The notes beneath the pieces were generated by a model. The model was not told where the DNA came from. It ran no database searches and saw only the letters and a program-made list of their open reading frames with translations. Made by a program: the position numbers and the translations under genes. From Candidatus Marispirochaeta associata (GTDB lineage: Bacteria; Spirochaetota; Spirochaetia; JC444; Marispirochaetaceae): a stretch of 64,000 nucleotides of DNA. The first letter of the stretch is position 1, and each line of letters begins with the position of its first letter. Of the stretch, positions 8,103 through 17,097 are shown one piece after another. Where the stretch lies: positions 124,001-188,000 of the forward strand of contig JWTM01000418.1 in assembly GCA_001749745.1 (NCBI GenBank), read 5' to 3'.

Positions 8103-9047
8103 CTAATCAAGTTTGCCCGCCTTGTTTATGAACTCTGCTGTCTCAGCTAAGGCCTCTTCACGAAAGATACTCTTCCCCTCGCCTTCCGGTGACTCCAAGG
8201 CATGTCCTGAACCGGGATAAATCATTACTGTGATAAAGGGATTCTCCAGATTGCGCAGCAGTCGGGCGCTCTTGTTCGAGGGAACATTGGTATCCTCTTC
8301 GCCATAGAGCACGAGGCTCGGCACATCGAGCTCCCTCCAATACGGCAGAGGATCAAAGTTCCCAACAGCGTCCCAAAACTCCTTCTGCCGAGCGTAGATC
8401 AGCGACCAGGCGGCCGGATAAGCTATAAGGTTCGAGAAGCCCGGCAGCACGCCTATTTGGCGAATGTTGTGATTCTCCTCGTAGATCAGGGACTGATGGA
8501 TCGGTACGGAACCTCCGACCACATTGACGACGAAAGCAAGGTCCCGGCCTCTGGAAGCGACAAGGGGCGCAATAATTCCCCCTTGGCTCATGCCGACGAC
8601 GCCGGCGTATGCGATCGGAACCTCTTTCTGCCGATTAAGGAAATCCAGCGCCGCCAGGGTATCGCCTGCGAGATCCTCGAAACTCGCAACAGTCCAATCC
8701 CCCTCCGACTCTTCGCAGCCGCGCTTGTCCGGAAGCAACACTGCAATACCTGATTTCCGCAGATATTCGGCCAGGGTCAGGTACCACCTGTTGTCCCGGA
8801 AGCTCGGACCGGAACCATGGATAATCACCGCTCCCGGGAACGGTCCATCCCCGTCGGGAACAAAGAGCATCCCGGCCAGGTTGAGATCCTGTTCGCGGTT
8901 AAGAAAGGAGACATTTCGATAGTCGACATCCTTAAGACGCAATCCGATGAGCTCTCGCCGTTCCTGGCTTCGGAACTGGGCCAACAGCACAGGCAAGAAC
9001 AATAGAGCGAGTAGAATTCCTACGCTAATCATCACAATCCGTTTCAT
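8103..9047 (-). CDS. Alpha/beta hydrolase, membrane-anchored or secreted
   Basis: 314 residues. An N-terminal hydrophobic segment (V-G-I-L-L-A-L-L-F-L-P-V) is followed by an alpha/beta-hydrolase domain: oxyanion region V-I-H-G-S-G-P, nucleophile elbow G-M-S-Q-G-G, acid within Y-G-E-E-D-T-N-V-P, and His in G-S-G-H-A-L-E. Resembles the dienelactone-hydrolase/acyl-peptidase group. Substrate is not predictable. A good GGAGG site precedes the ATG. It lies between two other hydrolases in the same direction. Confidence 0.87.
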   Translation of the reverse strand: MKRIVMISVGILLALLFLPVLLAQFRSQERRELIGLRLKDVDYRNVSFLNREQDLNLAGMLFVPDGDGPFPGAVIIHGSGPSFRDNRWYLTLAEYLRKSGIAVLLPDKRGCEESEGDWTVASFEDLAGDTLAALDFLNRQKEVPIAYAGVVGMSQGGIIAPLVASRGRDLAFVVNVVGGSVPIHQSLIYEENHNIRQIGVLPGFSNLIAYPAAWSLIYARQKEFWDAVGNFDPLPYWRELDVPSLVLYGEEDTNVPSNKSARLLRNLENPFITVMIYPGSGHALESPEGEGKSIFREEALAETAEFINKAGKLD

Positions 9048-9117
9048 ACCTATTCCCCTCCAGGGATCTATTCAAATGCGATGTACAAACTCGGACTTTT
9101 AAATACTGAAGCCTGCT

Positions 9118-10176
9118 CTACTCAGTCGGCCGACGCTTCTGCCTGGCCGCATAACGGTCGTAATAGTCCTCGAATGCATTGAAAAGAAATTCTCGTGCAG
9201 CCGTGCCGATCTCCGTATCCGGGGCGTTACCATCGAATCCATGGTATGCTCCTTCGAAAACTTGAAAGCGGATCGGTATTGCCGCAGCACCAAGGGCTTT
9301 CATATAGGCCTCGGTCTCGTCAACCAAGGGATCCAGGGTACCGACGAAGCTGATAGCCGGAGGGAGTCCCCTATAGTCATCATTGATCGCCGGAGAGGCG
9401 TAGGCAGGTACTGCATTGTTTCCAATTCCCCGCAGGTAGCGTTCCCAGCCGAAGGCATTGCTCTTCGTATCCCAGAAGAGCGCCCCCTTCATGTTCGCCG
9501 CGGATGCAATCTGCTGCCGATAGTCGAGCATGGGATAAAGCGGCATCTGAAATGAAATTTGTAGATTTTGCATATCGCGAACTTTAAGCGTTACCCCAGC
9601 GCACATCCCGCCGCCGGCGCTATGACCGGCGATTATAAAGCCGTCCGGGAAAATGCCGAGAGCATCGGCATTTTCCCGCATCCAATCCAGCGTATCATAG
9701 GCGTCGTCGAATCCGGCAGGATAGGGGTGGTCTAGGGAGAGCCGATACGCCGGTGCAATAATCGCCAGATCACGCCGCTGCAACAGCTCTGCATAGAACG
9801 GGAGCGCATGTTCCGGGGCACCCATCATGTAACCTCCGCCGTGCAGATAGAGCATGGCGGGAAGTTTCCCCGCTACATTCAGCGGCTTGAAAATACGAAC
9901 TCTGATCTGATGATCGCCTTTTGAACTATCGATATAGATTTCATCGTTGATGCAACCTTCCAGTTCATTTCCTACGGTTCTATGGAAGAACCAACGCTGA
10001 ATCCGCCGAGCGCCCTCCTCCGTGGCGGACCACCGAGCTGCGATTCGGCCTGTCAGATAGTCGGAGCGCAGCTCAACCGCGTGCATTTCTCTGGTAACGT
10101 CCTTGTTTGTCGTGCAGCCGGGAATGACCACCGCTAACGCGAGTACTAGCGCTCCTAGAATACGATTCCCTCTCAT
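9118..10176 (-). CDS. Lipoprotein alpha/beta hydrolase, HSL family esterase
   Basis: 352 residues with a lipobox V-I-P-G-C near residue 21. The HSL-family signature H-G-G-G-Y-M-M-G (oxyanion hole) and nucleophile motif G-H-S-A-G-G-G are both present, with Asp in G-T-L-D-P-L-V and His in G-A-Y-H-G-F. It should cleave short-chain carboxyl esters at the cell surface or in the periplasm. The start overlaps the stop of the gene at 10173 by four bases (ATGA), and the ribosome site is weak, so translation is probably coupled. Confidence 0.9.
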   Translation of the reverse strand: MRGNRILGALVLALAVVIPGCTTNKDVTREMHAVELRSDYLTGRIAARWSATEEGARRIQRWFFHRTVGNELEGCINDEIYIDSSKGDHQIRVRIFKPLNVAGKLPAMLYLHGGGYMMGAPEHALPFYAELLQRRDLAIIAPAYRLSLDHPYPAGFDDAYDTLDWMRENADALGIFPDGFIIAGHSAGGGMCAGVTLKVRDMQNLQISFQMPLYPMLDYRQQIASAANMKGALFWDTKSNAFGWERYLRGIGNNAVPAYASPAINDDYRGLPPAISFVGTLDPLVDETEAYMKALGAAAIPIRFQVFEGAYHGFDGNAPDTEIGTAAREFLFNAFEDYYDRYAARQKRRPTE

Positions 10177-10640
10177 TTTGCTATATGCGCCTTCAGATAC
10201 TCCTCGATGGAATAACTATGAATAACCTCGTAGGATACCGTTCCGGCTTGGGCGCGTTTGTTCATGAGGGACAACACGAAGGACTCTCGATATCTCTCCA
10301 GAGCCTCCCTGTCTCGCCACTCGTAGAGCCCCTGCCAATAATCAGATTTCTCGTCGATCATCCAAAGCTTATGACGAAAGCCGGGGAAGCCTGCGATCAG
10401 GGGGATGGGAATGCGGGAAGCCCGTTTATTAGCCCCGTGGCTTAGCCGGGCGAATTTAAAACGGACGATGAGTAGCGCCGGATCAAAAGTCGCCTCTCGC
10501 ACTCGCATATGTCGGAAAATCGTGAATTTAGTGCCGTCTTCAGCTAGAAACTCACGATCGGTGTACTCCCGTGAAAAGCTCAGACCTCCCGTCAACAGCA
10601 GCTTCACTGTACGCAGTAGAGAGAAAATGACTTCCCGCAT
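10173..10640 (-). CDS. Hypothetical protein, possible monooxygenase-like fold
   Basis: 155 residues, no signal peptide. The segment W-Q-G-L-Y-E-W-R-D-R-E-A-L-E-R-Y followed by S-F-V-L-S-L-M-N-K-R recalls YdhR-like dimeric alpha/beta-barrel proteins, but the match is loose and I do not claim a function. GGAGG lies six bases before the ATG. The stop overlaps the start of the HSL-type esterase gene by four bases, so they form one transcription unit. Confidence 0.6.
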   Translation of the reverse strand: MREVIFSLLRTVKLLLTGGLSFSREYTDREFLAEDGTKFTIFRHMRVREATFDPALLIVRFKFARLSHGANKRASRIPIPLIAGFPGFRHKLWMIDEKSDYWQGLYEWRDREALERYRESFVLSLMNKRAQAGTVSYEVIHSYSIEEYLKAHIAK

Positions 10641-10652
10641 ATCTATACCTCC

Positions 10653-10689
10653 GAGTAGTCGATTACTCTAACTGTATGTACGCGCATAC
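10653..10689. promoter_or_regulatory. Two inverted repeats upstream of hydrolase operon
   Basis: GAGTA-N6-TACTC (10653-10668) and GTATG-N6-CATAC (10674-10689) sit side by side 21 bases apart, just upstream of the gene starting at 10640. Equal spacing and tandem placement suggest a dimeric regulator, but no -35/-10 pair is clear nearby. Confidence 0.3.
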
Positions 10690-10699
10690 TCTCGTGTGT

Positions 10700-11272
10700 T
10701 TAGTCTTCTTTTGTCATCTCGCCCCTTGTATTGAATCCTCGGAAAATGAGCCAGAAAGCTAGGAAGAGCTCGTTTAGTATTATTGGTATGATTAACAGCT
10801 GCGGGAGAGTGCCGGAGACACCCGCGATTCCGAGAAGCGGTACAAATATAAGCAGGATGGAGGCGATGATGCCCCAGACGGAGATAAACCGGGGAATAAG
10901 CTCAGTTCTATAGAGGAGTATATAGAGAAACAGCGCACCTAGAATAAAGAAGCAGATATGCACATACTGATAGGAGAAATCCCTGAAATGGGTAAGGGGC
11001 GGTATCAGAAGTAAGATGCCGGTTACAAGCATAAGAGTCCCCTCTACCAATCGGGAAACCAGGTACGCCAGTTTTAGATTCCGGTTCTTCTCGGCGCTGC
11101 AAACGGGAAGCAGCAATATAGGTATCGCGATAACGGCAACTCCGCTTATTACTTCCATAATCATGCCTAAAATACGGTTACCGGTAATATCGTAGGTAAG
11201 CATGCTGTAGGCCACCAGAATGAGAATCCCCACGCTAAGCGATCTACGGCTCCTCTCGGTGCTTTTCGACAT
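10700..11272 (-). CDS. DUF4386-like integral membrane protein
   Basis: 190 residues with about six hydrophobic helices (for example I-L-G-M-I-M-E-V-I-S-G-V-A-V-I-A-I) and the R-L-V-E-G-T-L segment that marks the DUF4386 family. Function of the family is unknown. A GGAGGAG site precedes the ATG. It follows the sigma-54 activator gene by 39 bases on the same strand and may be cotranscribed with it. Confidence 0.7.
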   Translation of the reverse strand: MSKSTERSRRSLSVGILILVAYSMLTYDITGNRILGMIMEVISGVAVIAIPILLLPVCSAEKNRNLKLAYLVSRLVEGTLMLVTGILLLIPPLTHFRDFSYQYVHICFFILGALFLYILLYRTELIPRFISVWGIIASILLIFVPLLGIAGVSGTLPQLLIIPIILNELFLAFWLIFRGFNTRGEMTKED

Positions 11273-11311
11273 TTTTCATCTCCTCCGCAACAAATTGCTC
11301 AGGGTAGCGCT

Positions 11312-12859
11312 CTATACTTGACGCTTATACTCAATCCCCAGCTTGTCCATGCGGTTACGCAAGGTGCTGGGATTAATCCCCAAGAGTTCCGCCGCCCCGC
11401 CGGCGCCGTGGATCTTGCCCTCCGTCCGATCAAGAACCATCTGAATATGCCGGCTGACCGCATCGTCCAGATCGAGATTCTCCGCTGCGCCCGCCGGCGA
11501 ACGCCGTTTAGGAGATCCCGCTATCAGTTCATCGAAATGCAGGGGCTCCTCCCGGCAGATGATGCAGGCCCGTTCGATGACGTTCTCCAGTTCCCGTACG
11601 TTTCCCGGCCACTTATAGTCCAGCAAGTCGTTGATCGCACCCTGGGCGAGCTCGGGGACGGAGGGCAGTTTGAGCTCCCGGGCCTTGCGCTGGATAAAAT
11701 GCTGCACCAGGGCGGGAATATCCGATCTACGATCCCTTAAGGGAGGCAGGTTTATAGGAAACACATTCAGTCGAAACCAGAGATCCTCCCGGAACTGCTT
11801 TTCCCGTACCATGGCCTCCAGATCCCGGTTGGTGGCGGCGATAACCCGGATATCGAGGGTGATCGACTCCGTGCCCCCTACCCGCTCTATCTCCCGGTTT
11901 TGGAGAACCCGCAGAAGCCGCACCTGGGCCGCCGGCGGGAGTTCGCCGATCTCATCCAGGAAGATCGTCCCTCCGTTGGCCCGCTCGAAGCGTCCACGCT
12001 TCTGAGAGAGGGCGCCGGTAAAGGCTCCCTTTTCATGTCCGAAGAGCTCCGAATCTATCAGCGACTCCGGGATCGCCCCGCAGTTGACGCTGATAAAGGG
12101 CCCTTTGTTGCGTCCCGACGAGTGATGGACGGCCGACGCTATCAGGTCCTTGCCGGTACCGGTCTCACCTAAAAGCAGCACCGGGCTGTCGGTAGGGGCC
12201 ACCTGGCGCACCATATTCATGATACCCTTGAGTCCGAAGTGGGTGCCGATAATCTGATCGCCCACGGACTTCTCCAGTTCCCCCTGCAGATAGCGGTTAT
12301 CATCCAGCAGGATCTCCCGCAGCTTCAGAACCTCCCGGTGAGCAAGGGCGTTGGAGAGGGATATATAGAAGGGCTGCATCAGGGGCTTCAGAATCTCGAT
12401 ATGCTCCTCTGTATAGCGATTCTTACCCACGGCGCGGCAGATGATCACCCCTAAAGGTTTGCCTTCTACCTCCAGGAGCATTCCGAGGATCGACGAAATC
12501 GGTTCCTCAAGCTTATGTAGAATTTCCAGGGTGGCCGGATTTGCTTCGATATCGTTCTGAATAAAGAACCGTCTTTGTGCGGTACTCAGATTGAGTTTCT
12601 CGTACCCTTGCTCTATATCCTCTTTGCCCGGTCCGGTTAACGGTAACAGCAGATCCATGGGAACGCCGCCGTCGGCATCGGCCCGGGCGATAATCCTTAA
12701 GGATCCGAGCTCCTCCACGTAGACCTGCATGTAGATCGCATCCAAGGGGAGTTTTGTGCGGAGCAGATCAAAGCTGGCCTCGAGCGCCTTCGGCACCTCC
12801 AGATTACTGCAGATTGCAGTCGCGGCTTCGAGGTAGAATGAATCTGATATAGGTTCCAT
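11312..12859 (-). CDS. Sigma-54 dependent activator, GAF-AAA-Fis (paralogue 1)
   Basis: 515 residues. An N-terminal GAF-type sensor (about 15-165) replaces a receiver domain, then the AAA+ core with Walker A G-E-T-G-T-G-K-D, the sigma-54 contact loop G-A-F-T-G-A and Walker B T-I-F-L-D-E-I-G-E-L, then a Fis-type helix-turn-helix ending A-E-L-L-G-I-N-P-S-T-L-R-N-R. It should bind a small molecule in the GAF domain and open sigma-54 promoters from enhancer sites. The start at 12859 is chosen over one 39 codons upstream: GGGAGG lies five bases ahead and it aligns with the start of the paralogue at 21150. It is divergent from a sigma-54 promoter at 13053. Confidence 0.93.
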   Translation of the reverse strand: MEPISDSFYLEAATAICSNLEVPKALEASFDLLRTKLPLDAIYMQVYVEELGSLRIIARADADGGVPMDLLLPLTGPGKEDIEQGYEKLNLSTAQRRFFIQNDIEANPATLEILHKLEEPISSILGMLLEVEGKPLGVIICRAVGKNRYTEEHIEILKPLMQPFYISLSNALAHREVLKLREILLDDNRYLQGELEKSVGDQIIGTHFGLKGIMNMVRQVAPTDSPVLLLGETGTGKDLIASAVHHSSGRNKGPFISVNCGAIPESLIDSELFGHEKGAFTGALSQKRGRFERANGGTIFLDEIGELPPAAQVRLLRVLQNREIERVGGTESITLDIRVIAATNRDLEAMVREKQFREDLWFRLNVFPINLPPLRDRRSDIPALVQHFIQRKARELKLPSVPELAQGAINDLLDYKWPGNVRELENVIERACIICREEPLHFDELIAGSPKRRSPAGAAENLDLDDAVSRHIQMVLDRTEGKIHGAGGAAELLGINPSTLRNRMDKLGIEYKRQV

Positions 12860-12932
12860 AGGCCTCCCTGCGTCAGTATACAACACAAAATACGCTCCGC
12901 GCGTAGTACCGAAATCAAAATAATGGGAGGAT

Positions 12933-12970
12933 TTCCCGTATTCGGCGACGGGTCTTACCGTATGCGGTAA
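12933..12970. promoter_or_regulatory. Tandem activator (UAS) sites for sigma-54 operon
   Basis: TTACCG-TATG-CGGTAA (12955-12970) is a perfect 16-base inverted repeat. TTCCCGTATTCGGCGA (12933-12948) is a degraded copy 22 bases upstream, two helical turns. They lie about 80-120 bases ahead of the sigma-54 promoter at 13053, where an NtrC-class activator would bind, and related sites precede the other sigma-54 promoter near 6280. Confidence 0.65.
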
Positions 12971-13052
12971 CTTCATCCGGCCGTACCCGGCTATTAGACC
13001 GTTTTTCTGACATTTCAGCGCGAATTCCTACATAAATCTAATGAAATCGGCT

Positions 13053-13068
13053 TGGCACGGTCCCTGCA
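13053..13068 (+). promoter_or_regulatory. Sigma-54 promoter of the ABC/LolA-like operon
   Basis: TGGCACGGTCCCTGCA fits TGGCACG-N4-TTGCW with one change (T to C), with GG and GC ten bases apart. Transcription would begin near 13079, about 55 bases before the ATG at 13134. Confidence 0.82.
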
Positions 13069-13133
13069 ATATAGGGAGTAGATCAAACATTCCGATGCCT
13101 TCTAAGGCACGGCACGAGTAAGGAGCAGATGAG

Positions 13134-13811
13134 ATGATCGAAATCAATGGAATAGTAAAGGATTACGCATCGGGCGAAACAGTCGTCCACGCCCTGCGGG
13201 GGGTCGATCTTGCTATCGACAAAGGGGAGTTTGTATCCATCGCCGGTCCTTCCGGATCGGGGAAATCGACCCTGCTGAACCTGATCGGCTGCATCGATAG
13301 CGCCGATTCCGGGGATCTGCGCTTTCACGGCAAGAACATGGCGGGGTTGAGCAAGAAGGATCTGGCCCTCTTCCGCCGGGAAAACTTGGGATTCGTTTTT
13401 CAATCCTTCAATCTAATCCCGGTACTGACCGCGTATGAGAACGTGGCCTTCGCCCTAAACCTGATGCAGAAAAAGAACGGCGAGGTTCGGGATAGGACGA
13501 TGAGCATCCTCAAAGAGGTCGGACTCGAAGGGATGGAAGATCGCCGCCCTGCGAAGCTCTCGGGAGGACAGCAGCAGCGTGTCGCCGTCGCCCGCGCCCT
13601 GGTCAAGAACCCCGAGGTGGTCTTAGCGGACGAGCCGACGGCGAATCTGGATTCCGAAACCGGCAAGGCCGTGCTGGATCTGATGCGGGAGATGAACGAG
13701 AAGCACCGCACGACCTTTGTATTCTCGACCCACGACCAGATGGTAATGGACTACGCCAAACGGCTGGTCTACCTCCACGACGGTCGGATTGAAAGCGACG
13801 AAAGGAGATAA
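13134..13811 (+). CDS. LolD/MacB-type ABC transporter ATPase
   Basis: 225 residues with a complete set of ABC motifs: Walker A G-P-S-G-S-G-K-S-T, Q-loop V-F-Q-S-F, signature L-S-G-G-Q-Q-Q-R-V, Walker B V-V-L-A-D-E-P-T and switch His in F-S-T-H-D. Family membership is that of LolD, MacB and FtsE ATPases, which work with FtsX-fold permeases rather than classical transport channels. The two following genes encode such permeases. First gene of the sigma-54-promoted operon, with AAGGAG ahead of the start. Confidence 0.93.
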   Translation: MIEINGIVKDYASGETVVHALRGVDLAIDKGEFVSIAGPSGSGKSTLLNLIGCIDSADSGDLRFHGKNMAGLSKKDLALFRRENLGFVFQSFNLIPVLTAYENVAFALNLMQKKNGEVRDRTMSILKEVGLEGMEDRRPAKLSGGQQQRVAVARALVKNPEVVLADEPTANLDSETGKAVLDLMREMNEKHRTTFVFSTHDQMVMDYAKRLVYLHDGRIESDERR

Positions 13812-13814
13812 GCC

Positions 13815-15068
13815 ATGAGCCATCTCTTCACACTGGCAATGAAAAATTTGAGCCGCTATCGTAAGCGGACCATTATCACCGCCTCGGCAATCGCCTTCGG
13901 CCTGGCCCTCTTCATCTTCATGGACAGCTGGCTCCAGGGCGCAAGCCGGGATTCGGAGATCAACCTGATCAACTACGAGACCTCTTCGGCCAAGATAATG
14001 CATCCGGAGTATCTGGAAGAGCGGGATTCCCTCCCGCTGAAGTATCTCATTGAAGAACCGCAGGCGCTCTTCGCCGAACTCGACGCGGCAGGTATTCCCG
14101 CCGCGGGCCGGATCGGCTTCCAGGCTGAGCTCTTTGTGCGACAGGATCCTTATCCCCAGGACGGCTCCCTCTATGTAAAGGCTACCGCTATCGATACCGA
14201 ACGAGACGGGGATGTCTATAAACTGCAGGAGACCCTGGAATCGGGCCGTTTTCTCACCGCCGACGACGAGGGAGTTATGCTCGGCGCCTGGCTGGCCGAG
14301 GATCTGGGAGCCGAGGTGGGCTATCCGCTGACCCTCAAGACCCGCACCCGCTACGGCGCCTACGAGACCATGGAGCTCGAGGTGGTCGGCATCCTGAATG
14401 TTCCTAATCCGGTGATCAACCGGGTGGGAGTCTTCGTACCCCTGACGACCGCCGACTACTACCTGGATATGGACGGCGCCCTGACCGAGGTGGCCCTGCG
14501 GCTTCCCATGGAGGGCAACATTGAGGAACAAACCGCCGAACTGCGCGAAGTTATCGGCTCCCTCGACAAGGGACTCAGCCTGCACTCCTGGAAAGCCCTG
14601 GCCCCGGACTATGTGGCCATGGACGCCATGAAGACCCAGGGGTCGAGTAAGATCCTCTTTCTCGTCTTCCTGATCGCCGCCGTGGGTATTACCAATACCA
14701 TGCTGATGGCCGTCTACGAGCGCACCCGCGAACTGGGGATGATGCGCGCCATGGGCATGACGGCCAGACAGATCAAATGGACCTTCCTCTTCGAAGCGGC
14801 GGGGATCGGACTGATCGGATCGGCAATCGGCGTACTCGTCGGCTGTCTGATCAACTGGCCCATGGTTCAATGGGGGATCGACTACTCCTTCGTCGTCCGG
14901 GAGTTCGACGTAGGCTACCGGATTACCGGGATCTTCCGCAGCCTCTGGAGCGTTCAAACCATTGTAAGAGCTTTCTTCGCCGGTATCGTGATGGCGATGA
15001 TCGTGGCCCTGATCCCGATTCGCCGGGCGTTGAAGATGAACATCACCGCCTGTCTACGTAGCGAATAG
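13815..15068 (+). CDS. FtsX-fold ABC permease (LolC/LolE/MacB-like) 1
   Basis: 417 residues. One N-terminal transmembrane helix (I-I-T-A-S-A-I-A-F-G-L-A-L-F-I-F), a large periplasmic domain of about 240 residues, and three C-terminal helices ending in P-I-R-R-A-L-K-M, the MacB/LolC topology. The conserved E-R-T-R-E-L-G-M-M-R-A-M-G coupling segment is present. With the ATPase and its partner at 15088 it should form a mechanotransmission-type complex that drives lipid or lipoprotein movement out of the inner membrane. GGAG lies ahead of the start, three bases after the ATPase stop. Confidence 0.92.
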   Translation: MSHLFTLAMKNLSRYRKRTIITASAIAFGLALFIFMDSWLQGASRDSEINLINYETSSAKIMHPEYLEERDSLPLKYLIEEPQALFAELDAAGIPAAGRIGFQAELFVRQDPYPQDGSLYVKATAIDTERDGDVYKLQETLESGRFLTADDEGVMLGAWLAEDLGAEVGYPLTLKTRTRYGAYETMELEVVGILNVPNPVINRVGVFVPLTTADYYLDMDGALTEVALRLPMEGNIEEQTAELREVIGSLDKGLSLHSWKALAPDYVAMDAMKTQGSSKILFLVFLIAAVGITNTMLMAVYERTRELGMMRAMGMTARQIKWTFLFEAAGIGLIGSAIGVLVGCLINWPMVQWGIDYSFVVREFDVGYRITGIFRSLWSVQTIVRAFFAGIVMAMIVALIPIRRALKMNITACLRSE

Positions 15069-15087
15069 GATGAATAAGGAGACCGAT

Positions 15088-16329
15088 ATGAATTTGAGTC
15101 TACTGGCGCTGAAGAATATCAGCCGCAACAAACGGCGCAGCCTGCTGTGTATCATTGCCATCGCCGTGGCCGCCATGAGTATCGTCCTGCTCTTCAGCCT
15201 CCTGAACGGCTTCGAAGCGGACATAACCTGGAACATGCAGTCCTACTTTACCGGACAGGTCCGCGTGCGTCATCAGGAGTTCGATGAGAACGAACTGGTT
15301 CACCCGCTCCATCTGCGGGTCGTCGAGTACAAAGGACTCCTGGACCGGATCGATACTCTCGAAAAGACGAATGTCGCCGTGCCGCGGATTAACTTCCCGG
15401 CAATCCTCGAACCGCCGACGGTGAGCCGGCCGGAAGCGCCGAATCAGACCGCGTCCGGCGTCGGCGTCGACTTCAGCCGGGAGAGCGATTTTCAGGAGCT
15501 CGACCGCTATCTAACGGCCGGGACCATGCCCCGGGTCGGTGAGAATGAGGTCCTCCTCGGCTCGCAACTGGCCGAGGAGCTGGATAAAGAGCCCGGCGAT
15601 TCGCTGACAGTCCTCGCCACCACCATGCGCCGGGGAGCCAATGCGGCGACCTACACTGTAAGCGGAATCGTCTCGTTCAAGGTCGCGGCGGTCGACGCCA
15701 ATACTTTCTACCTGCCCTTGGACCGGGCCCAGCGCCTGTTAGGCATGGGAGACTCGGTTACCGAGGTTCTCGTAAAGTTTCCCGGCGACATCGGCGACGC
15801 GGAGGCGAAGGCCCTGGTCGCCTCGACCCTGCTTCCGGAGAACCAGGCCACGGCTAAGGATTGGCGTGAGCAAAATACAATGATCCAGATGCTCGATCTG
15901 GCCAACGTGATCTACATGAGCATGGCCGTCGTCTTCTTTATCCTGGCGAGCTCGGTGATTATCAACTCGATCATGATGATAATCTTCGAACGCCTACGGG
16001 AGATCGGCACTATCGGGGCTTTAGGGATGGAGAGCGGATCGATCGTACGGCTTTTCTTCATGGAGGCTTTTCACCTGGCGCTCCTGGGCGCCGTCGCGGG
16101 AACCCTGCTGGGAATCGGTTTTACTTTGATCCTGAGCAGGACCGGAATCGATTTCTCCCAGGCCGTGCAGGGAGGCGACTACAACATGAGCGGGAATATC
16201 TTCCCCATTCTGAACCTGAAATCGACGCTGCTCGTCTTCTGTTTCGCCGTGAGCATCGCCTCCCTTTCCAGCATCATCCCGACCCGTAGAGCGGCCCGGA
16301 TCGAACCGGTCGAAGCCCTGCGTGGATAG
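15088..16329 (+). CDS. FtsX-fold ABC permease (LolC/LolE/MacB-like) 2
   Basis: 413 residues with the same topology as the preceding permease: one helix near the N-terminus, periplasmic domain, three C-terminal helices and the coupling segment E-R-L-R-E-I-G-T-I-G-A-L-G-M. The pair is divergent enough to be a heterodimer, like LolC/LolE. The start at 15088 is preferred to the ATG at 15070 because AAGGAG lies six bases ahead of it. Known family role is lipoprotein release or peptide/lipid export; which of these applies is not visible. Confidence 0.9.
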   Translation: MNLSLLALKNISRNKRRSLLCIIAIAVAAMSIVLLFSLLNGFEADITWNMQSYFTGQVRVRHQEFDENELVHPLHLRVVEYKGLLDRIDTLEKTNVAVPRINFPAILEPPTVSRPEAPNQTASGVGVDFSRESDFQELDRYLTAGTMPRVGENEVLLGSQLAEELDKEPGDSLTVLATTMRRGANAATYTVSGIVSFKVAAVDANTFYLPLDRAQRLLGMGDSVTEVLVKFPGDIGDAEAKALVASTLLPENQATAKDWREQNTMIQMLDLANVIYMSMAVVFFILASSVIINSIMMIIFERLREIGTIGALGMESGSIVRLFFMEAFHLALLGAVAGTLLGIGFTLILSRTGIDFSQAVQGGDYNMSGNIFPILNLKSTLLVFCFAVSIASLSSIIPTRRAARIEPVEALRG

Positions 16330-16365
16330 CTAAGAGTTAGACAAAGAGAGCTAAGGAGTAGACAA

Positions 16366-17097
16366 ATGAAGAGATTAATTATTGCTACTATGATCATAAT
16401 TGGCATGGCAAGTATGTGGGCCATCTCCCCGGATGAGGTCATCCGGCGCATGGAAGCCAACGAGGTGCATGAGACCTCGGTCAGCGAAGGCCGAATGATC
16501 ACCACCGACAAGTACGGCACCATCGAGCGCAGCTTCGAGTCCTGGGCCAGGGGCGAAGAGGAGATGCTCCTCGAGTTCACCAGCACAGGCGAAGAGGGGC
16601 AGAAGATCCTGCGTACCGAGGACGAGATCTACCTCTACTTCCCCGACGCCGAAGAGATCTTGCGGATTCAGGGCAGCGCCATGCGCGACTCGGTTATGGA
16701 TTCCGACTTCTCCTACGAGGATATGACCGGCGGTAAGGGATTATTAGCCGACTACGAGGCCGAACTGAAGGCCAATGAGACTATCCGCGGCATCGACTGT
16801 TACGTTGTCGAGCTTACCGCTAAGCGCCGCTCGGTCCCCTACCACTCCCAGCTAATCTGGGTCGATGCGGATCGCTTCGTCGGTGTGAAGGTACATAAGT
16901 TCTCCCGTTCAAATAGACTTCTGAAAGAGATGGAGGTCCTCGAGTACCGGGTGACCGCCGGCAAGACCGTGCCGGTGCGGATGATCATGCGGGACACGAT
17001 GAAGAAGGACTCCTCCACCGAGTTCGTACTGGACAGCCTCGAGATCGGCGTATCCTTGGATCCGCGTATCTTCAGCTTCGAGGAACTCTCATGGTAA
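16366..17097 (+). CDS. LolA-like outer-membrane lipoprotein-sorting protein
   Basis: 243 residues with a signal peptide (L-I-I-A-T-M-I-I-I-G-M-A-S-M-W-A). The mature chain has the LolA/LolB-like half-barrel pattern of the COG2834 type: a repeated edge of strands with L-L-E-F-T, I-Y-L-Y-F-P-D and the late D-R-F-V-G-V-K segment. Such proteins carry acyl chains across the periplasm. Placed between an FtsX-type ABC complex and an outer-membrane barrel, it is probably the periplasmic shuttle of the same route. AAGGAG precedes the start; the stop overlaps the next gene by seven bases. Confidence 0.85.
   Translation: MKRLIIATMIIIGMASMWAISPDEVIRRMEANEVHETSVSEGRMITTDKYGTIERSFESWARGEEEMLLEFTSTGEEGQKILRTEDEIYLYFPDAEEILRIQGSAMRDSVMDSDFSYEDMTGGKGLLADYEAELKANETIRGIDCYVVELTAKRRSVPYHSQLIWVDADRFVGVKVHKFSRSNRLLKEMEVLEYRVTAGKTVPVRMIMRDTMKKDSSTEFVLDSLEIGVSLDPRIFSFEELSW

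Noticed and set aside
13623..14957. 444-codon open frame on the minus strand
   Set aside because: It is antisense to the ATPase and first FtsX permease genes, which have full family motifs and ribosome sites. The translated product is low in complexity (rich in Gly, His, Asp, Val) as expected of a shadow frame in GC-rich DNA.
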